From positions 372,001-436,000 of the forward strand of contig CAWETL010000004.1 of the NCBI GenBank assembly GCA_963812085.1: a stretch of DNA of 64,000 nt, in the 5' to 3' direction. The stretch comes from SPDF01 sp963812085 (GTDB lineage Bacteria > Gemmatimonadota > Gemmatimonadetes > Gemmatimonadales > GWC2-71-9). The position numbers and the translations under genes are program-made. Positions 1 through 9,410 of this stretch are shown piece by piece. Under the pieces are notes generated by a model, which made no database searches, was not told the DNA's origin, and was given only the letters and a program-made list of their open reading frames with translations. Each line of letters begins with the position of its first letter. Positions within the stretch are counted from its first letter, which is position 1.

Positions 1-3000
1 GGCGGCAGCGGCTTCCTGTCGGACCTGGACCTCGCGTTCGACGTGTCGATGACCGACAACGGGGTGCCGGGCGGGGCCACCAGTCACTTCGTGGGCCGGG
101 GGCACCTGCTCATGGGCGGGGTGGAGGGCGTCATCTTCCGAAAGTTTGCGCTCACCTCGTCGGACGTGGACCTCCGCACGGTGCAGCTGCTCACGCCGAC
201 GGTCACCCTGCAGGGACGCGCGCGGCTGGCCGGCACGCTCGACGGCCCCTGGAAGGACGTCCTCTTCACCGGCACGATGTGGCAGCAGGACGGCGCGCGC
301 CCGCCCAGCGCGGCGGACGGCTGGATCCGGCTGGACACCCGCACGCTGGTCACCGCGTTCGACGGCGACCTCAACCTCGACTCGCTTTCGTTCGAGGGCA
401 TCCGCGCCGGGTATCCGACGCTGACCAGCCTCGGCTCGATTTCCGGGCGCGTGCGCCTGACCGGCACACTGGCGCGCATGGACCTCGACGCCGACGTCCA
501 CGGCGAAGTCGGGGAGCTGCAACTCCGCGGGCCGGCGTTCGCGAGTCCCCCGCTCTGGGGCGGGGATTCGCTCCGGATCGACTTCCGTCACGTGGACCTC
601 CACGCGCTCTCGGGGGTCGGCCCCTCGACCGACCTCTCGGGCGGGCTGCTGGTGGCGGGCTCGATGGACACGCTGCGGGCGCCTGAAGGCATGGTGACCG
701 GCGCCCTTGGCCCCGGCCGCTATGGCGCGTTCCACCTCGACACCGCCGTGGCGCGCCTCGCGGTGCGCGACAGCCTCCTGGTCGTGGACACCCTCGAAGT
801 GCAATGGCGCGGCGGCAGGCTGGAGAGCCACGGTTCGCTCGGCTGGGTCTTGCCGCACGAGGGGCAGCTCGACTTGACGGCCGACATCGACAGCCTCCAG
901 GCGTTCGACTCGCTCCTGGTCCGCGCGCTGGCGCTCGAACCGGACACCACCGGTGCGCGGTTGCTGGGCCGGGGCCGCGCGGACCTGTCGGTGAGTGGCG
1001 CGCTGGATTCGCTCGTGGTTTCCGGCTTCGCCGACGCTTCGCAGGTGCGCTTCCGCGGGGTCCGGCTCAACTCCCTGTCGGCGACCCTCGGGTGGGTCGG
1101 CGGCTCCCGGCCGCGGCTCAGTCTGGAACTGCTCGCCGACACCCTCGGCGCCGGCAAGGCCGCGGTCACCAACGTCCGGGCGAGCGCGGCGGGGTGGAGC
1201 GACTCGCTCAGGTGGTCCACCTCGTTCGAGAGCGGCGAGGGCGTCGGCTTCGGGGCGGCGGGCGGCTATCGCTCCGACTCGACGACCCGTGTCGCCTCGC
1301 TCGACTCCCTCGCCGTCGGCCTGACCGGGCAGACCTGGCGGCTCCGCGCGCCGGCCTCCGCCACGACGAACGACTCGGGAACGGTGCTCTCGCCACTTCA
1401 CCTCGAGGCCGAGGAAGGCTCCGGGGCCATCGACCTGGCCGGAAAGCTGCCGGGCGAGGGGCCGGGCGACTTGCGGCTCGACGTCTACGGGCTGGCCCTC
1501 CGCGACGTGACCGGCCTGATGCAGCGGGACACCACCGGGGTGTCGGGCTGGATCGGGGCGAACCTCGAGATCGGCGGGACCCGCGCGGCGCCGACCATCG
1601 ACGGGACGGCGTCCCTCGGCGACGCCGTCTTCGGCGACTTCCACTCCCCGTTCGTGCAGGGCATCCTGCACTACGAGGACCGGCTGCTGCAGGGCAACCT
1701 CTCGATCTGGAAGACGGGCCAGCGGATTCTCGGCGTCACCGCATCCCTCCCGCTCGACCTCGCGTTCGCGCGGGTCGCACACCGCCAGGTCGACGGCCCG
1801 CTCGTGCTGCGCGCCCAGGCGGACAGCCTCGACCTCGGGGCGTTCGAGGCGTTCACCACGAGCGTCCGCCGGGTGTCGGGCGTGCTGCGGGTGGACGCGA
1901 GGGTCGAAGGCACATGGCAGGCGCCACGGCTGGCCGGGTTCCTCGACGTGAACAACGGCAAGGCCTCGGTCCCGGGGCTCGGCGTCCGGTATTCGACGAT
2001 CGCCGGCCACGCACGGCTCACTGGCGACTCGCTCGTCCTCGACTCGCTCCTCCTCCGGACCGAGCCGGGGTCCGGGTCCTTCCGGACCACCGGAGCGCTC
2101 CGCTTCGAGTCGCTGACCAACCCGACGCTCGACCTCAAGCTCGACCTCGACAACTTCCGCGCGAGCGATATCCGGGGATTCCTGACGCTGGAGGGGAGCG
2201 GGCGGATGCGGCTGGCCGGGCCGCTGTCCGCGCCGCGACTGACCGGTCGCGTCACCGCCAACAGCGGGGCGCTGTACTTTGCCGACCTGGTGTCGAAGGA
2301 CGTCGTGGACCTCGACGACCCGGAGTTCCGCGACCTGCTCGACCAGCGGTTCGAGCGGCTGCTGCTCCGGGGGCGCGCCAGCCGGAACCGGTTCGTGGAC
2401 TCGCTCCGCGTCGACAGCCTCATCTTCAAGGTGGGCGACGCCTTCTGGCTCCGGTCCAACGAGGCCAATATTCAACTGGGCGGCGAGGTGCGGGTCGACA
2501 AGATCCGCCGGGAGTACCGGGTGGACGGCCGGATGGACGCCCTGCGCGGGAGCTATACCCTGGCCATCGGGCCGGTCCGGCGTGATTTCCAGGTGCAGAA
2601 GGGCAGGGTGCGGTTCCTCGGCACGCCGGACCTCAACGCCGACCTCGACATCGAGGCACAGCACACCGTCAGGCCGCTGGACGGCACGCAGGACATCGAC
2701 GTCATCGCGAAGATCACCGGCACGCTCCAGGAGCCGAAGCTCGAGCTGACCTCCACGGTGCTTCCGCCGATCTCCCAGACGAACCTGGTGTCGTACCTGA
2801 TGTTCGGGCGGCCGGCCTCGAACCTCTCGAACACCGGCGGGGCCGGGGACCAGACGCAGGCGCTCAACCTCGGGCTCGCCTACGTGTCGAGCGCGGTCAG
2901 CAGCGAACTGCAGCGCACGCTGATCACCGATCTCCGGGTGCCCGTGGACTACATCGAGCTCCGCCCCGGGACGGCCGGCGGGGCCTACGGGTCCTCCACC

Positions 3001-3258
3001 GCCACCCAGCTGGCGGCGGGGTGGCAGATCGGCCGCAAGAGCTTCCTGACCTTCAGCGCCGGCATCTGCACCACCGGCGGACAGACCAGCTACAAGAACA
3101 TCGGCGCCAGCTTCGAGTACCGGTTCGGGCGGGGCTGGCGGTTCCTCGCGAGCTTCGAGCCCTCCACCTCCTGCACCGCGGACCAGCAGACCTCGCCGCT
3201 CACCACGAACGATCGGTACCAGGCCGGTCTCGACTTCCTCTGGGAGCAGGAGTTCTAG
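1..3258 (+). CDS. tamB: TamB-like translocation/assembly protein, 3' part (5' end outside window)
   Basis: The frame is open from base 1, so this is the last 1085 or so residues of a longer protein. The body is long, Leu/Asp/Gly-rich beta-strand repeat (phrases such as LDSLLLRTEPGSGSF and VDSLIFKVGDAFW). The end has the TamB (DUF490) signature: the region reading GSYTLAIGPVRRDFQVQKGRVRFLG, then strands on low-complexity turns, and a barrel-like terminus ending LDFLWEQEF. TamB family proteins bridge the inner and outer membranes and take part in outer-membrane protein assembly or phospholipid transport. The stop lies 1 nt before the lipid kinase gene, so it heads a long co-directional run. Family assignment is firm; the substrate is unknown. 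Confidence 0.85.
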   Translation, partial: GGSGFLSDLDLAFDVSMTDNGVPGGATSHFVGRGHLLMGGVEGVIFRKFALTSSDVDLRTVQLLTPTVTLQGRARLAGTLDGPWKDVLFTGTMWQQDGARPPSAADGWIRLDTRTLVTAFDGDLNLDSLSFEGIRAGYPTLTSLGSISGRVRLTGTLARMDLDADVHGEVGELQLRGPAFASPPLWGGDSLRIDFRHVDLHALSGVGPSTDLSGGLLVAGSMDTLRAPEGMVTGALGPGRYGAFHLDTAVARLAVRDSLLVVDTLEVQWRGGRLESHGSLGWVLPHEGQLDLTADIDSLQAFDSLLVRALALEPDTTGARLLGRGRADLSVSGALDSLVVSGFADASQVRFRGVRLNSLSATLGWVGGSRPRLSLELLADTLGAGKAAVTNVRASAAGWSDSLRWSTSFESGEGVGFGAAGGYRSDSTTRVASLDSLAVGLTGQTWRLRAPASATTNDSGTVLSPLHLEAEEGSGAIDLAGKLPGEGPGDLRLDVYGLALRDVTGLMQRDTTGVSGWIGANLEIGGTRAAPTIDGTASLGDAVFGDFHSPFVQGILHYEDRLLQGNLSIWKTGQRILGVTASLPLDLAFARVAHRQVDGPLVLRAQADSLDLGAFEAFTTSVRRVSGVLRVDARVEGTWQAPRLAGFLDVNNGKASVPGLGVRYSTIAGHARLTGDSLVLDSLLLRTEPGSGSFRTTGALRFESLTNPTLDLKLDLDNFRASDIRGFLTLEGSGRMRLAGPLSAPRLTGRVTANSGALYFADLVSKDVVDLDDPEFRDLLDQRFERLLLRGRASRNRFVDSLRVDSLIFKVGDAFWLRSNEANIQLGGEVRVDKIRREYRVDGRMDALRGSYTLAIGPVRRDFQVQKGRVRFLGTPDLNADLDIEAQHTVRPLDGTQDIDVIAKITGTLQEPKLELTSTVLPPISQTNLVSYLMFGRPASNLSNTGGAGDQTQALNLGLAYVSSAVSSELQRTLITDLRVPVDYIELRPGTAGGAYGSSTATQLAAGWQIGRKSFLTFSAGICTTGGQTSYKNIGASFEYRFGRGWRFLASFEPSTSCTADQQTSPLTTNDRYQAGLDFLWEQEF

Positions 3259-3259
3259 C

Positions 3260-4156
3260 GTGCGTCGAGCCCTCCTCATCACCAATCCCGCCGCGTCGCG
3301 GACCCATCCGACGACGGTCCGGGAGGTTCGCGACGTGCTTCGCCGCGGGGGCTGGCAGACCGAAGTGGTGGCCACCGGCGGCCCGGGAGACGCGCGCCGC
3401 CTCGCGGCAGAAGGAGTGGAGGCCGGGGTGGACGCGGTGGCGGTCTTCGGCGGTGATGGCACCACGATGCAGGCCGCTTCGGCCCTGGTCGGCACGCGGG
3501 TGATCCTGGGGTTGATCCCCGGCGGCACCGGCAATCTCCTGGCGGGCAACCTGCGGATTCCCTCCAGCCCGACGCGGGCCGCGGAGATCCTCGCCCACGG
3601 GCAGGTCAAGAAGCTGGACCTCGGGCGCCTCGACGCCTCGGGGGAAAGCCACTACTTCGCGGTGGCATGTGGCGCGGGGTTCGACGCCCGGGTCATGGCG
3701 GAGACGCCGCCCGCGCTCAAGCATCGGTGGGGCATGGCCGCCTACGTGGCCACCACCCTTCGCCTCATCAGCGAGGTGCGCAATTACCGCTACCAGATCC
3801 GGGTGGACGGCGTCGAGTACGAGGCGCACGCCGCGCTGGTGCTGGTGGCGAATTGCGCCGAGGTCATTCCGCCGCTGCTCCGCTTCGGCGACGACGTCCG
3901 GCCGGACGACGGCCTGCTCGACGTCGTGGTGCTGCGGGCCGACAGCTTCGCAGAAGGGGTGCACGCCTTCTGGCACTTCCTCCGTCGAGAGGAGGGGCCT
4001 GGCTCCCGCATCGGCCACGTGCGGGGGCGGGAGATTCACGTGGAGACCGATCACCCCACGCCGGTCCAGCTCGACGGCGACCTGGGCGGCACCACCCCGA
4101 TCACGGTGACGGTCGTGCCGGGCGCCATCCGCGTGATGGTGGCGGGGCCGTCGTGA
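3260..4156 (+). CDS. Diacylglycerol kinase / YegS-like lipid kinase
   Basis: This 298-residue protein belongs to the DAGK catalytic superfamily, cytosolic or membrane-peripheral enzymes that phosphorylate lipid alcohols with ATP. Visible signatures are the early TNPAAS strand (residues 8-13), the nucleotide-binding GGDGT at 64-68 and PGGTGN at 87-92; the carboxy half ends in the usual beta-sandwich with LDGDLGG. The length matches YegS/BmrU-type kinases. The start is GTG at 3260, directly after the tamB stop. Its stop overlaps the next start (GTGA at 4153-4156), so coupling with the histidine kinase is expected. The substrate (diacylglycerol, phosphatidylglycerol, sphingoid base) cannot be told from sequence. 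Confidence 0.88.
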   Translation: MRRALLITNPAASRTHPTTVREVRDVLRRGGWQTEVVATGGPGDARRLAAEGVEAGVDAVAVFGGDGTTMQAASALVGTRVILGLIPGGTGNLLAGNLRIPSSPTRAAEILAHGQVKKLDLGRLDASGESHYFAVACGAGFDARVMAETPPALKHRWGMAAYVATTLRLISEVRNYRYQIRVDGVEYEAHAALVLVANCAEVIPPLLRFGDDVRPDDGLLDVVVLRADSFAEGVHAFWHFLRREEGPGSRIGHVRGREIHVETDHPTPVQLDGDLGGTTPITVTVVPGAIRVMVAGPS

Positions 4157-7077
4157 GCACCGCCCCTCGCGGCGCCGCCCTGCCAATGGAGGTGCTGGCC
4201 GCCATCGCCGCCGCGACGGCCCGGCTCCTCGAACCGGCCGCGCTCTACGACGTGCTGCAGGAGCAGGTCGGCCGGCTGGTGCAGTGTGACGCCTTCTACC
4301 TGGCGCTCTGGGACGCCGCCAGCGGACGGATGCGTTTCGTGGCGCACACCGACCGCGGCGCGCGATTGCCGCCCTCGGAGGCGCCGCTGGGCGAGGGCCC
4401 GACCAGTCGGGTGGTGCGCGAACGGCGCACGCTGGTTATTCCGCAGCCCGACGTCGAGGATCCGCCGCGCGGGAATCCCTTCGGCTCAGGGGAGCTCAGC
4501 CGGTCGGCGATTCACGCGCCGATGCTCATGGGAGACCGCCTGATCGGCGTCCTCTCGGCCCAATCGTACCGTGACAAGGCGTACGACGCGGAAGCGGTCC
4601 GCGCGGTCGAGGCGGTGGCGGCGCACGCGGCGATCGCCATCGAGGCCTCGCGCATCGCCGGGACCACCCGGGAGGCGGCGGCCGCGGCGCGCGCGGCGCT
4701 GGCGGGGTCCGAAGCCATTCGATCCCTCGCGCACGATCTCTCCGGCCTCGGAACCCTCGACGCCATGGTGGAGCGCGGGCTGCAGGCCGCGCTGGCGGTG
4801 GCAGACGCCGCCGGCGCCATGATCGCGGGCCGCCCCGGTGAGCACCAGCACGGCCTCGTGGTGCTCGGCGCGGTGGGGCGCGAGGCCCGGCTCTACCGCG
4901 TCGGGGACGTGCTCGGCGAGCGCGACCCGCAGGTGGCGGTGGCGCGGCTGGAACGGGCGCGGGCGACCGCGGACCTCGAGGGGGATCCGGGCGCCGGTCC
5001 CGACGCCCGACGTCCCCGGCCCCCGCGCCCCGGCGCGATGGTGCCGATGCGGTTCGGCTCGGTGGTGACCGGGGTGCTCACCGTGTCGGGAGCCGGCGCC
5101 GAGTGGCCGGTGCCGGGCGACGACGACCTGCTGCTCCTGCAGGCGGTGGCCGACCAGGTCGCGGCCGCGGTCAGTGGGCTCCGGCTCCGCGGCGAGCTGC
5201 TCACGCGGCTGGACCAGATCGACGCGCTGGGGCGCGTGGCGCACGCGCTGACCGGCGTCGAGGACGCCGATCGCACCACGCACTTTCTCGCGGAAGAGGG
5301 GCTCCGGGTGTTCGGCGCGGAGCGCGCCGGCGTCTTCCTGGTCAATCGCCCGCAACTCACCGCGTCGTGCCTGGCGCGGGTGGGGTTGTCGGCGGAGTAC
5401 GCCAGGGCGATCGAGCGGCAGTTCCGCGCGCTGCCGGCCTCCCAGCCGCTCCTCGAGGGACGCCCCGTGTTCGTGGAGCAGGCCCGGCGCGACTTCGCCT
5501 CGCCGATCGCCGCCGCCGTCCAGGCGGAGGGCTACGCCTCGGCGGCGCTGCTGCCGCTGGTCTTCGCCAATGAAACGATTGGCGTCCTCGCGTTCTTCCA
5601 CGACCGGCCCAAGGAATACGTCGCGGAGGAGCGGCGGCTGGCGGTGGCGTTCGCGGACCAGGCCGCGCTTGCGATCGGCAAGAGCCGGCTCTTCGACCTG
5701 GTGAGCCGGAGCCGGCGCGAGTGGCAGAGCGCGTTCGACGCCGCCGGCAGCGGCCTGGCCATCCTCGACGCCCAGGGAGGGATCGCCCGGGCCAACCGGT
5801 TCATCGCCGAGCTGGCCGGCGTGCCGGTGACCGAGATCGTGGGCCGCCCGTTCCGCGGTCTCCTGGCCGCCGAGGGGACGGGGATGCCGGACCCGCTGGG
5901 GCTGGCGCGGGAGGCCGGTACCGCCGTGACCGACCTCGTCGAGGCCGCCGACGGCCGCGCACTGGTGGTCACGGCGACGCCGCTCCCGGAAGGCGGTCAC
6001 GTCGTGGCGGTGGACGACGTGAGCCACGTCCTCCAGCTCGAGCAGCGTTACCGGGCATTGTTCGCGACGGTTCCGGTCGCCATCTTCACGCTGGACGCGG
6101 CGGGCCTGATGCGCTCGGTCAACCCCGCCGCCCGGTCCCTGGGCGGTTTCACCGAGGCGGCGCCGCGGCTGGCGGACTTCCTCGTTCCCGCCGAGCGGGA
6201 CTACGTCGAGCGGCAGTTGCTCCGGGTCCGCGCCGGGGAGCGGCGCGAGTTCGTGATGCAGCTCCGGCGCCCCGACGGCAGCGTGCGCCAGGCGAGCGTG
6301 GTCGCGGTACCCGCGTCGGGGGAAGGCGAGGCGGTGCCGATGGTGCTGGCGATCGCGCGCGACGTCACCGACGAGCAGCGCCTTCGCGAGCAGCTCGGCC
6401 ACTCGGAAAAACTGGCCGCGCTCGGCCGCCTCGTCAGCGGCGTCGCGCACGAGCTGAACAACCCGCTGGCCGGCATCAGCGCGCTGGCGCAGGCGCTGAT
6501 CCTCGACGAGCCGCTCGACGACGGCAGCCGGCGGGTGGTGGAGAGCATCCGCGCCGAGGCCACCCGCGCTGCGAAGATCGTCACCGACCTGCTGACCTTC
6601 GCGCGGCAGCGGCCGCTCCAGCGGACCGAGGTGGACCTGGAGGCGCTGGCGCGGGAGGTGATCGCCGGGGCCGGTCGCCCGAGCGGGGCCTGGACCGTGG
6701 ACGCCGCGGTCGGCCTTCCGCGGGTCCACGCCGACGCCGACCAGATCCGCCAGGTGATCCTGAACCTGCTGACCAATGCGGAGCAGGCGATGCAGGGGGC
6801 CGGCGGGCGGGGATCAGTGCGCCTCTGGGCCGACGACCTCGTCGTGTCGTTCGAGGTGGCCGACACCGGACCGGGCGTGGCGCCCGACGTGATGGCGCGG
6901 ATCTTCGAGCCCTTCTTCACCACCAAGCCGGTCGGGGCGGGCACGGGCCTCGGCCTCTCGATTTCGCACGGCATCATCCGCGCGCACGGCGGCGACATCC
7001 GCGCCGAGAACCGCCCGGGGGGCGGGGCGCGATTCTGGTTTGAATTGCCGCGGCACCCCGGCCGCGGCCCGAGGTGA
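4153..7077 (+). CDS. Multi-GAF, dual-PAS soluble sensor histidine kinase
   Basis: The 974-residue product has no obvious membrane segment. By eye the order is GAF (about 15-168), divergent GAF (190-352), GAF (353-515), PAS (522-630), PAS (634-745), HisKA (754-818) and HATPase_c (850-965). The phospho-acceptor is His766 in VAHELNNPL. The ATPase has the N box NLLTNAEQAM, the G1 box DTGPGV, the F box IFEPFFTTKP and the G2 box GTGLGLS. The architecture suggests a cytosolic signal integrator of the NtrB type. The next gene, 4 nt away, encodes a sigma-54 activator that is the obvious partner. The GTG at 4153 overlaps the lipid kinase stop; an internal ATG at 4186 is an alternative start. Confidence 0.9.
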   Translation: MSTAPRGAALPMEVLAAIAAATARLLEPAALYDVLQEQVGRLVQCDAFYLALWDAASGRMRFVAHTDRGARLPPSEAPLGEGPTSRVVRERRTLVIPQPDVEDPPRGNPFGSGELSRSAIHAPMLMGDRLIGVLSAQSYRDKAYDAEAVRAVEAVAAHAAIAIEASRIAGTTREAAAAARAALAGSEAIRSLAHDLSGLGTLDAMVERGLQAALAVADAAGAMIAGRPGEHQHGLVVLGAVGREARLYRVGDVLGERDPQVAVARLERARATADLEGDPGAGPDARRPRPPRPGAMVPMRFGSVVTGVLTVSGAGAEWPVPGDDDLLLLQAVADQVAAAVSGLRLRGELLTRLDQIDALGRVAHALTGVEDADRTTHFLAEEGLRVFGAERAGVFLVNRPQLTASCLARVGLSAEYARAIERQFRALPASQPLLEGRPVFVEQARRDFASPIAAAVQAEGYASAALLPLVFANETIGVLAFFHDRPKEYVAEERRLAVAFADQAALAIGKSRLFDLVSRSRREWQSAFDAAGSGLAILDAQGGIARANRFIAELAGVPVTEIVGRPFRGLLAAEGTGMPDPLGLAREAGTAVTDLVEAADGRALVVTATPLPEGGHVVAVDDVSHVLQLEQRYRALFATVPVAIFTLDAAGLMRSVNPAARSLGGFTEAAPRLADFLVPAERDYVERQLLRVRAGERREFVMQLRRPDGSVRQASVVAVPASGEGEAVPMVLAIARDVTDEQRLREQLGHSEKLAALGRLVSGVAHELNNPLAGISALAQALILDEPLDDGSRRVVESIRAEATRAAKIVTDLLTFARQRPLQRTEVDLEALAREVIAGAGRPSGAWTVDAAVGLPRVHADADQIRQVILNLLTNAEQAMQGAGGRGSVRLWADDLVVSFEVADTGPGVAPDVMARIFEPFFTTKPVGAGTGLGLSISHGIIRAHGGDIRAENRPGGGARFWFELPRHPGRGPR

Positions 7078-7081
7078 CACG

Positions 7082-8428
7082 ATGATCGGTTCCGTCCTGC
7101 TGATCGACGACGACGCGGACGTGCTGCGCGCGATCGGCAACTATTTCGAGCAGCTCGGCTGGGAGGTGACCCGCGAGCTGAGCGGCGAGGCCGGCCTGGC
7201 CACCTATGACCGCCTCCGACCGGAGGTGGTCATGCTCGACCTCCACCTGCCTGGCATGGACGGGATGGAGGTGCTCGAGAAGCTCCGCGAGCGCGACGCC
7301 GGCGTGATCCTGCTCACCGGCAACAGCGACGTTCCGACCGCCGTCCGCGCCATGCAGCTCGGCGCCGAGAACTTCCTGACCAAGCCGGTGGACATGACGC
7401 ACCTGTCGGCGGCGGCGGCGCGCGTGGCGGACAAGGCGCGGCTCCGCCGGGTCAACGAGGCGCTGTTCCACCAGGGTGGGGCGGGCCGCGGGCTCGACTC
7501 CCTCGGCAGCTCCGCCGCGATGAAGGCGTTCGCCCACCAGGTGTCGCTGCTGGCGCAGAGCGAGCGCACCACCGTGCTGCTCCTCGGCGAGAGCGGGAGC
7601 GGCAAGGGATGGGTGGCCCGGATGATCCACAACCTCGGGCCCCGCTCGAAGATGCCGTTCGTGGAGGTCAACTGCGCGGGGCTCAGCGCGACCTTCCTCG
7701 ATTCGGAACTCTTCGGGCACGAGAAGGGCGCGTTCACCGACGCCAAGGACCGCAAGCAGGGGCTCTTCGAGATCGCCGACCGCGGCACGATCTTCCTCGA
7801 CGAAATCGGGGACCTGAGCCTCGAGCTGCAGCCCAAGCTCCTCAAGGTGCTGGAGACGAAGACCTTCCGGCGGCTGGGCGGCACCCGGGAGATCACCGTC
7901 GACGTACGGCTGATCGCGGCCACGAACAAGGACCTGGCGGCCGAGGTCGAGGAGGGCCGCTTCCGGGAGGACCTCTACTACCGGCTGAGCGTGATGCCGG
8001 TCCGGTTGCCGCCGGTGCGCGAGCGCTCCCACGAGGACCGCCTGGCGCTCGTGACGCGGATCTTCAACGGCCTCCGCGCGGAACTGCCCGACGGTCCTTC
8101 CCAGATCGGCGGAGAGGCGCTGGATCGCCTCATGGGCTACACCTGGCCGGGCAACGTGCGCGAGATGCGCAACGTGCTCGAGCGCGCCCTGATCCTCGGC
8201 CGGGGGCAGGCCGCGGTGGGGGTGGAGCACCTCCCGGGCGAGTTCCGCGCCCGCCCCGGTCCCGGCGACCGGCGGCACACCCCGCTGGCGCTGGAGGAAC
8301 TGGAACGCCAGCACGTCGAGCGCACGCTTCGGCACCACAGTGGCAACCGTACCCGGTCCGCGCAGGAGCTCGGGATCTCGCGCGCCACGCTGATCAACAA
8401 GATCAAGCGCTGGAACCTGGACATCTGA
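7082..8428 (+). CDS. NtrC-family response regulator with GAFTDA variant loop
   Basis: 448 residues: receiver domain with phospho-acceptor Asp53 (VMLDLHLPGMDG) and Lys101, AAA+ domain with Walker A GESGSGKG (169-176) and Walker B IFLDEIGD (237-244), and a Fis-type helix-turn-helix ending ISRATLINKIKRWNL. The loop that normally reads GAFTGA and contacts sigma-54 is GAFTDA here (216-221), and the Walker A is followed by GW instead of the common EL/EV. Some sigma-54 activators are known to carry altered GAFTGA loops, so function is not excluded, but sigma-54 dependence cannot be assumed. It lies 4 nt after the kinase gene. A second regulator at 52248-53648 has the canonical loop, which makes the contrast clear. 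Confidence 0.92.
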   Translation: MIGSVLLIDDDADVLRAIGNYFEQLGWEVTRELSGEAGLATYDRLRPEVVMLDLHLPGMDGMEVLEKLRERDAGVILLTGNSDVPTAVRAMQLGAENFLTKPVDMTHLSAAAARVADKARLRRVNEALFHQGGAGRGLDSLGSSAAMKAFAHQVSLLAQSERTTVLLLGESGSGKGWVARMIHNLGPRSKMPFVEVNCAGLSATFLDSELFGHEKGAFTDAKDRKQGLFEIADRGTIFLDEIGDLSLELQPKLLKVLETKTFRRLGGTREITVDVRLIAATNKDLAAEVEEGRFREDLYYRLSVMPVRLPPVRERSHEDRLALVTRIFNGLRAELPDGPSQIGGEALDRLMGYTWPGNVREMRNVLERALILGRGQAAVGVEHLPGEFRARPGPGDRRHTPLALEELERQHVERTLRHHSGNRTRSAQELGISRATLINKIKRWNLDI

Positions 8429-8439
8429 GCGGAGGGCCC

Positions 8440-8619
8440 ATGGCGGAAACCCACGAACACGACGGCATGAAGTGCCGCGCCTGCGGACGGGAGGAACGCG
8501 CCTCCGAGGGCTACCCCTGCGTCGACTGCGGCACGTTCATCTGCCTGATCTGCTTCTTCCACGGGGTCGACCGGTGCGCGGCCTGCCAGGAAAAGCGTCG
8601 CGAGGCGAACCTCGCATGA
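8440..8619 (+). CDS. 59-residue four-CxxC zinc-binding microprotein
   Basis: Small acidic protein with four CxxC pairs (CRAC, CVDC, CLIC, CAAC) and an HDG/HGVD histidine context, a spacing that fits two zinc sites in a RING/treble-clef-like fold. It starts with ATG at 8440, 11 nt after the regulator stop, with GGAGGG upstream as ribosome binding site. Its stop overlaps the start of the NlpC/P60 gene (ATGA at 8616-8619). Eight ordered cysteines in 59 residues and tight coupling on both sides support a real gene. I do not recognise a named family. A role in protein or nucleic-acid binding is only a guess. Confidence 0.75.
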   Translation: MAETHEHDGMKCRACGREERASEGYPCVDCGTFICLICFFHGVDRCAACQEKRREANLA

Positions 8620-9410
8620 GCGCGGTCATCACCCGCGCCGCGGTGGCGCCCCTCCATGCCGAGCCGTCGCTCCGGTCGGAGCAAGTCACCCAGACGGTCC
8701 TCGGCGAGACGGCCACCGTGCTCGCGACCGATGGGATGTGGCACCGGGTCCGGCTGTCGGTCGACAGCTACGAGGGGTGGCTCCACCGGGGCTACGCCGT
8801 CGAGTGCGACGACGCAGCCGCGGCGCGCTGGCGCGCGGAGGCCACCGGCTGGTCGGAGGGAGCGGAGATCGACACCGCCTCGGGCCGTCGCCGCCTCCCC
8901 GTGCGGGCTCGCGCGGCGTTGGAGCACGGGCGCGTCCGCCTGCCCGACGGGTCGGTCGGCTCCCTGGTCTCCGGGCACGTCCTGCCGATGGAGGAAGTGG
9001 TGCGCGCCGCCCGGGCCGTGCCCGCCGAACGCTGGGCCGAGCGGACCTTCGCGGGGGTGCGCTACGAGTGGGGAGGCGTCACTGACTTCGGCGTGGATTG
9101 CTCCGGCCTGGTGCAGACGACCTTCGCGGCGCGGGGCATCAGCCTGCCGCGCGACGCCGCCCAGCAGGCCCGCATGGGGACCGAGGTCGCGCACGAGTCG
9201 ATCCGTCCCGGCGACCTCCTCTTCTTCAGCGACTACGGCCAGGGGGTGACCCACGTCGCGTTCTTCGCCGCGGGAGATTCCCTGACGCATTCGACCGTGG
9301 CCTGCGGCGGCGTGCTCACCGAGCCCTGGACGGCGGGCCACCGGGCGGCGCAGCTCCGGCCGCTGCTGGTGACCGCCCGCCGAATTCCGGGGGCCGCCGC
9401 CTCGGCATGA
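8616..9410 (+). CDS. NlpC/P60 cell-wall endopeptidase with SH3-like domains
   Basis: 264 residues. The amino half holds SH3-like beta strands (about 5-65 and 85-125); the carboxy half is a C40 NlpC/P60 peptidase with catalytic Cys162 (VDCSGLV), His213 (VTHVAFF) and probable third residue His225 (LTHST). This layout is that of gamma-D-glutamyl-diamino-acid endopeptidases that trim peptidoglycan peptides (YkfC type). No signal peptide is visible, so it may act on imported muropeptides in the cytoplasm, which would fit peptide recycling. The start overlaps the microprotein stop and the stop overlaps the HAD gene. Confidence 0.88.
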   Translation: MSAVITRAAVAPLHAEPSLRSEQVTQTVLGETATVLATDGMWHRVRLSVDSYEGWLHRGYAVECDDAAAARWRAEATGWSEGAEIDTASGRRRLPVRARAALEHGRVRLPDGSVGSLVSGHVLPMEEVVRAARAVPAERWAERTFAGVRYEWGGVTDFGVDCSGLVQTTFAARGISLPRDAAQQARMGTEVAHESIRPGDLLFFSDYGQGVTHVAFFAAGDSLTHSTVACGGVLTEPWTAGHRAAQLRPLLVTARRIPGAAASA

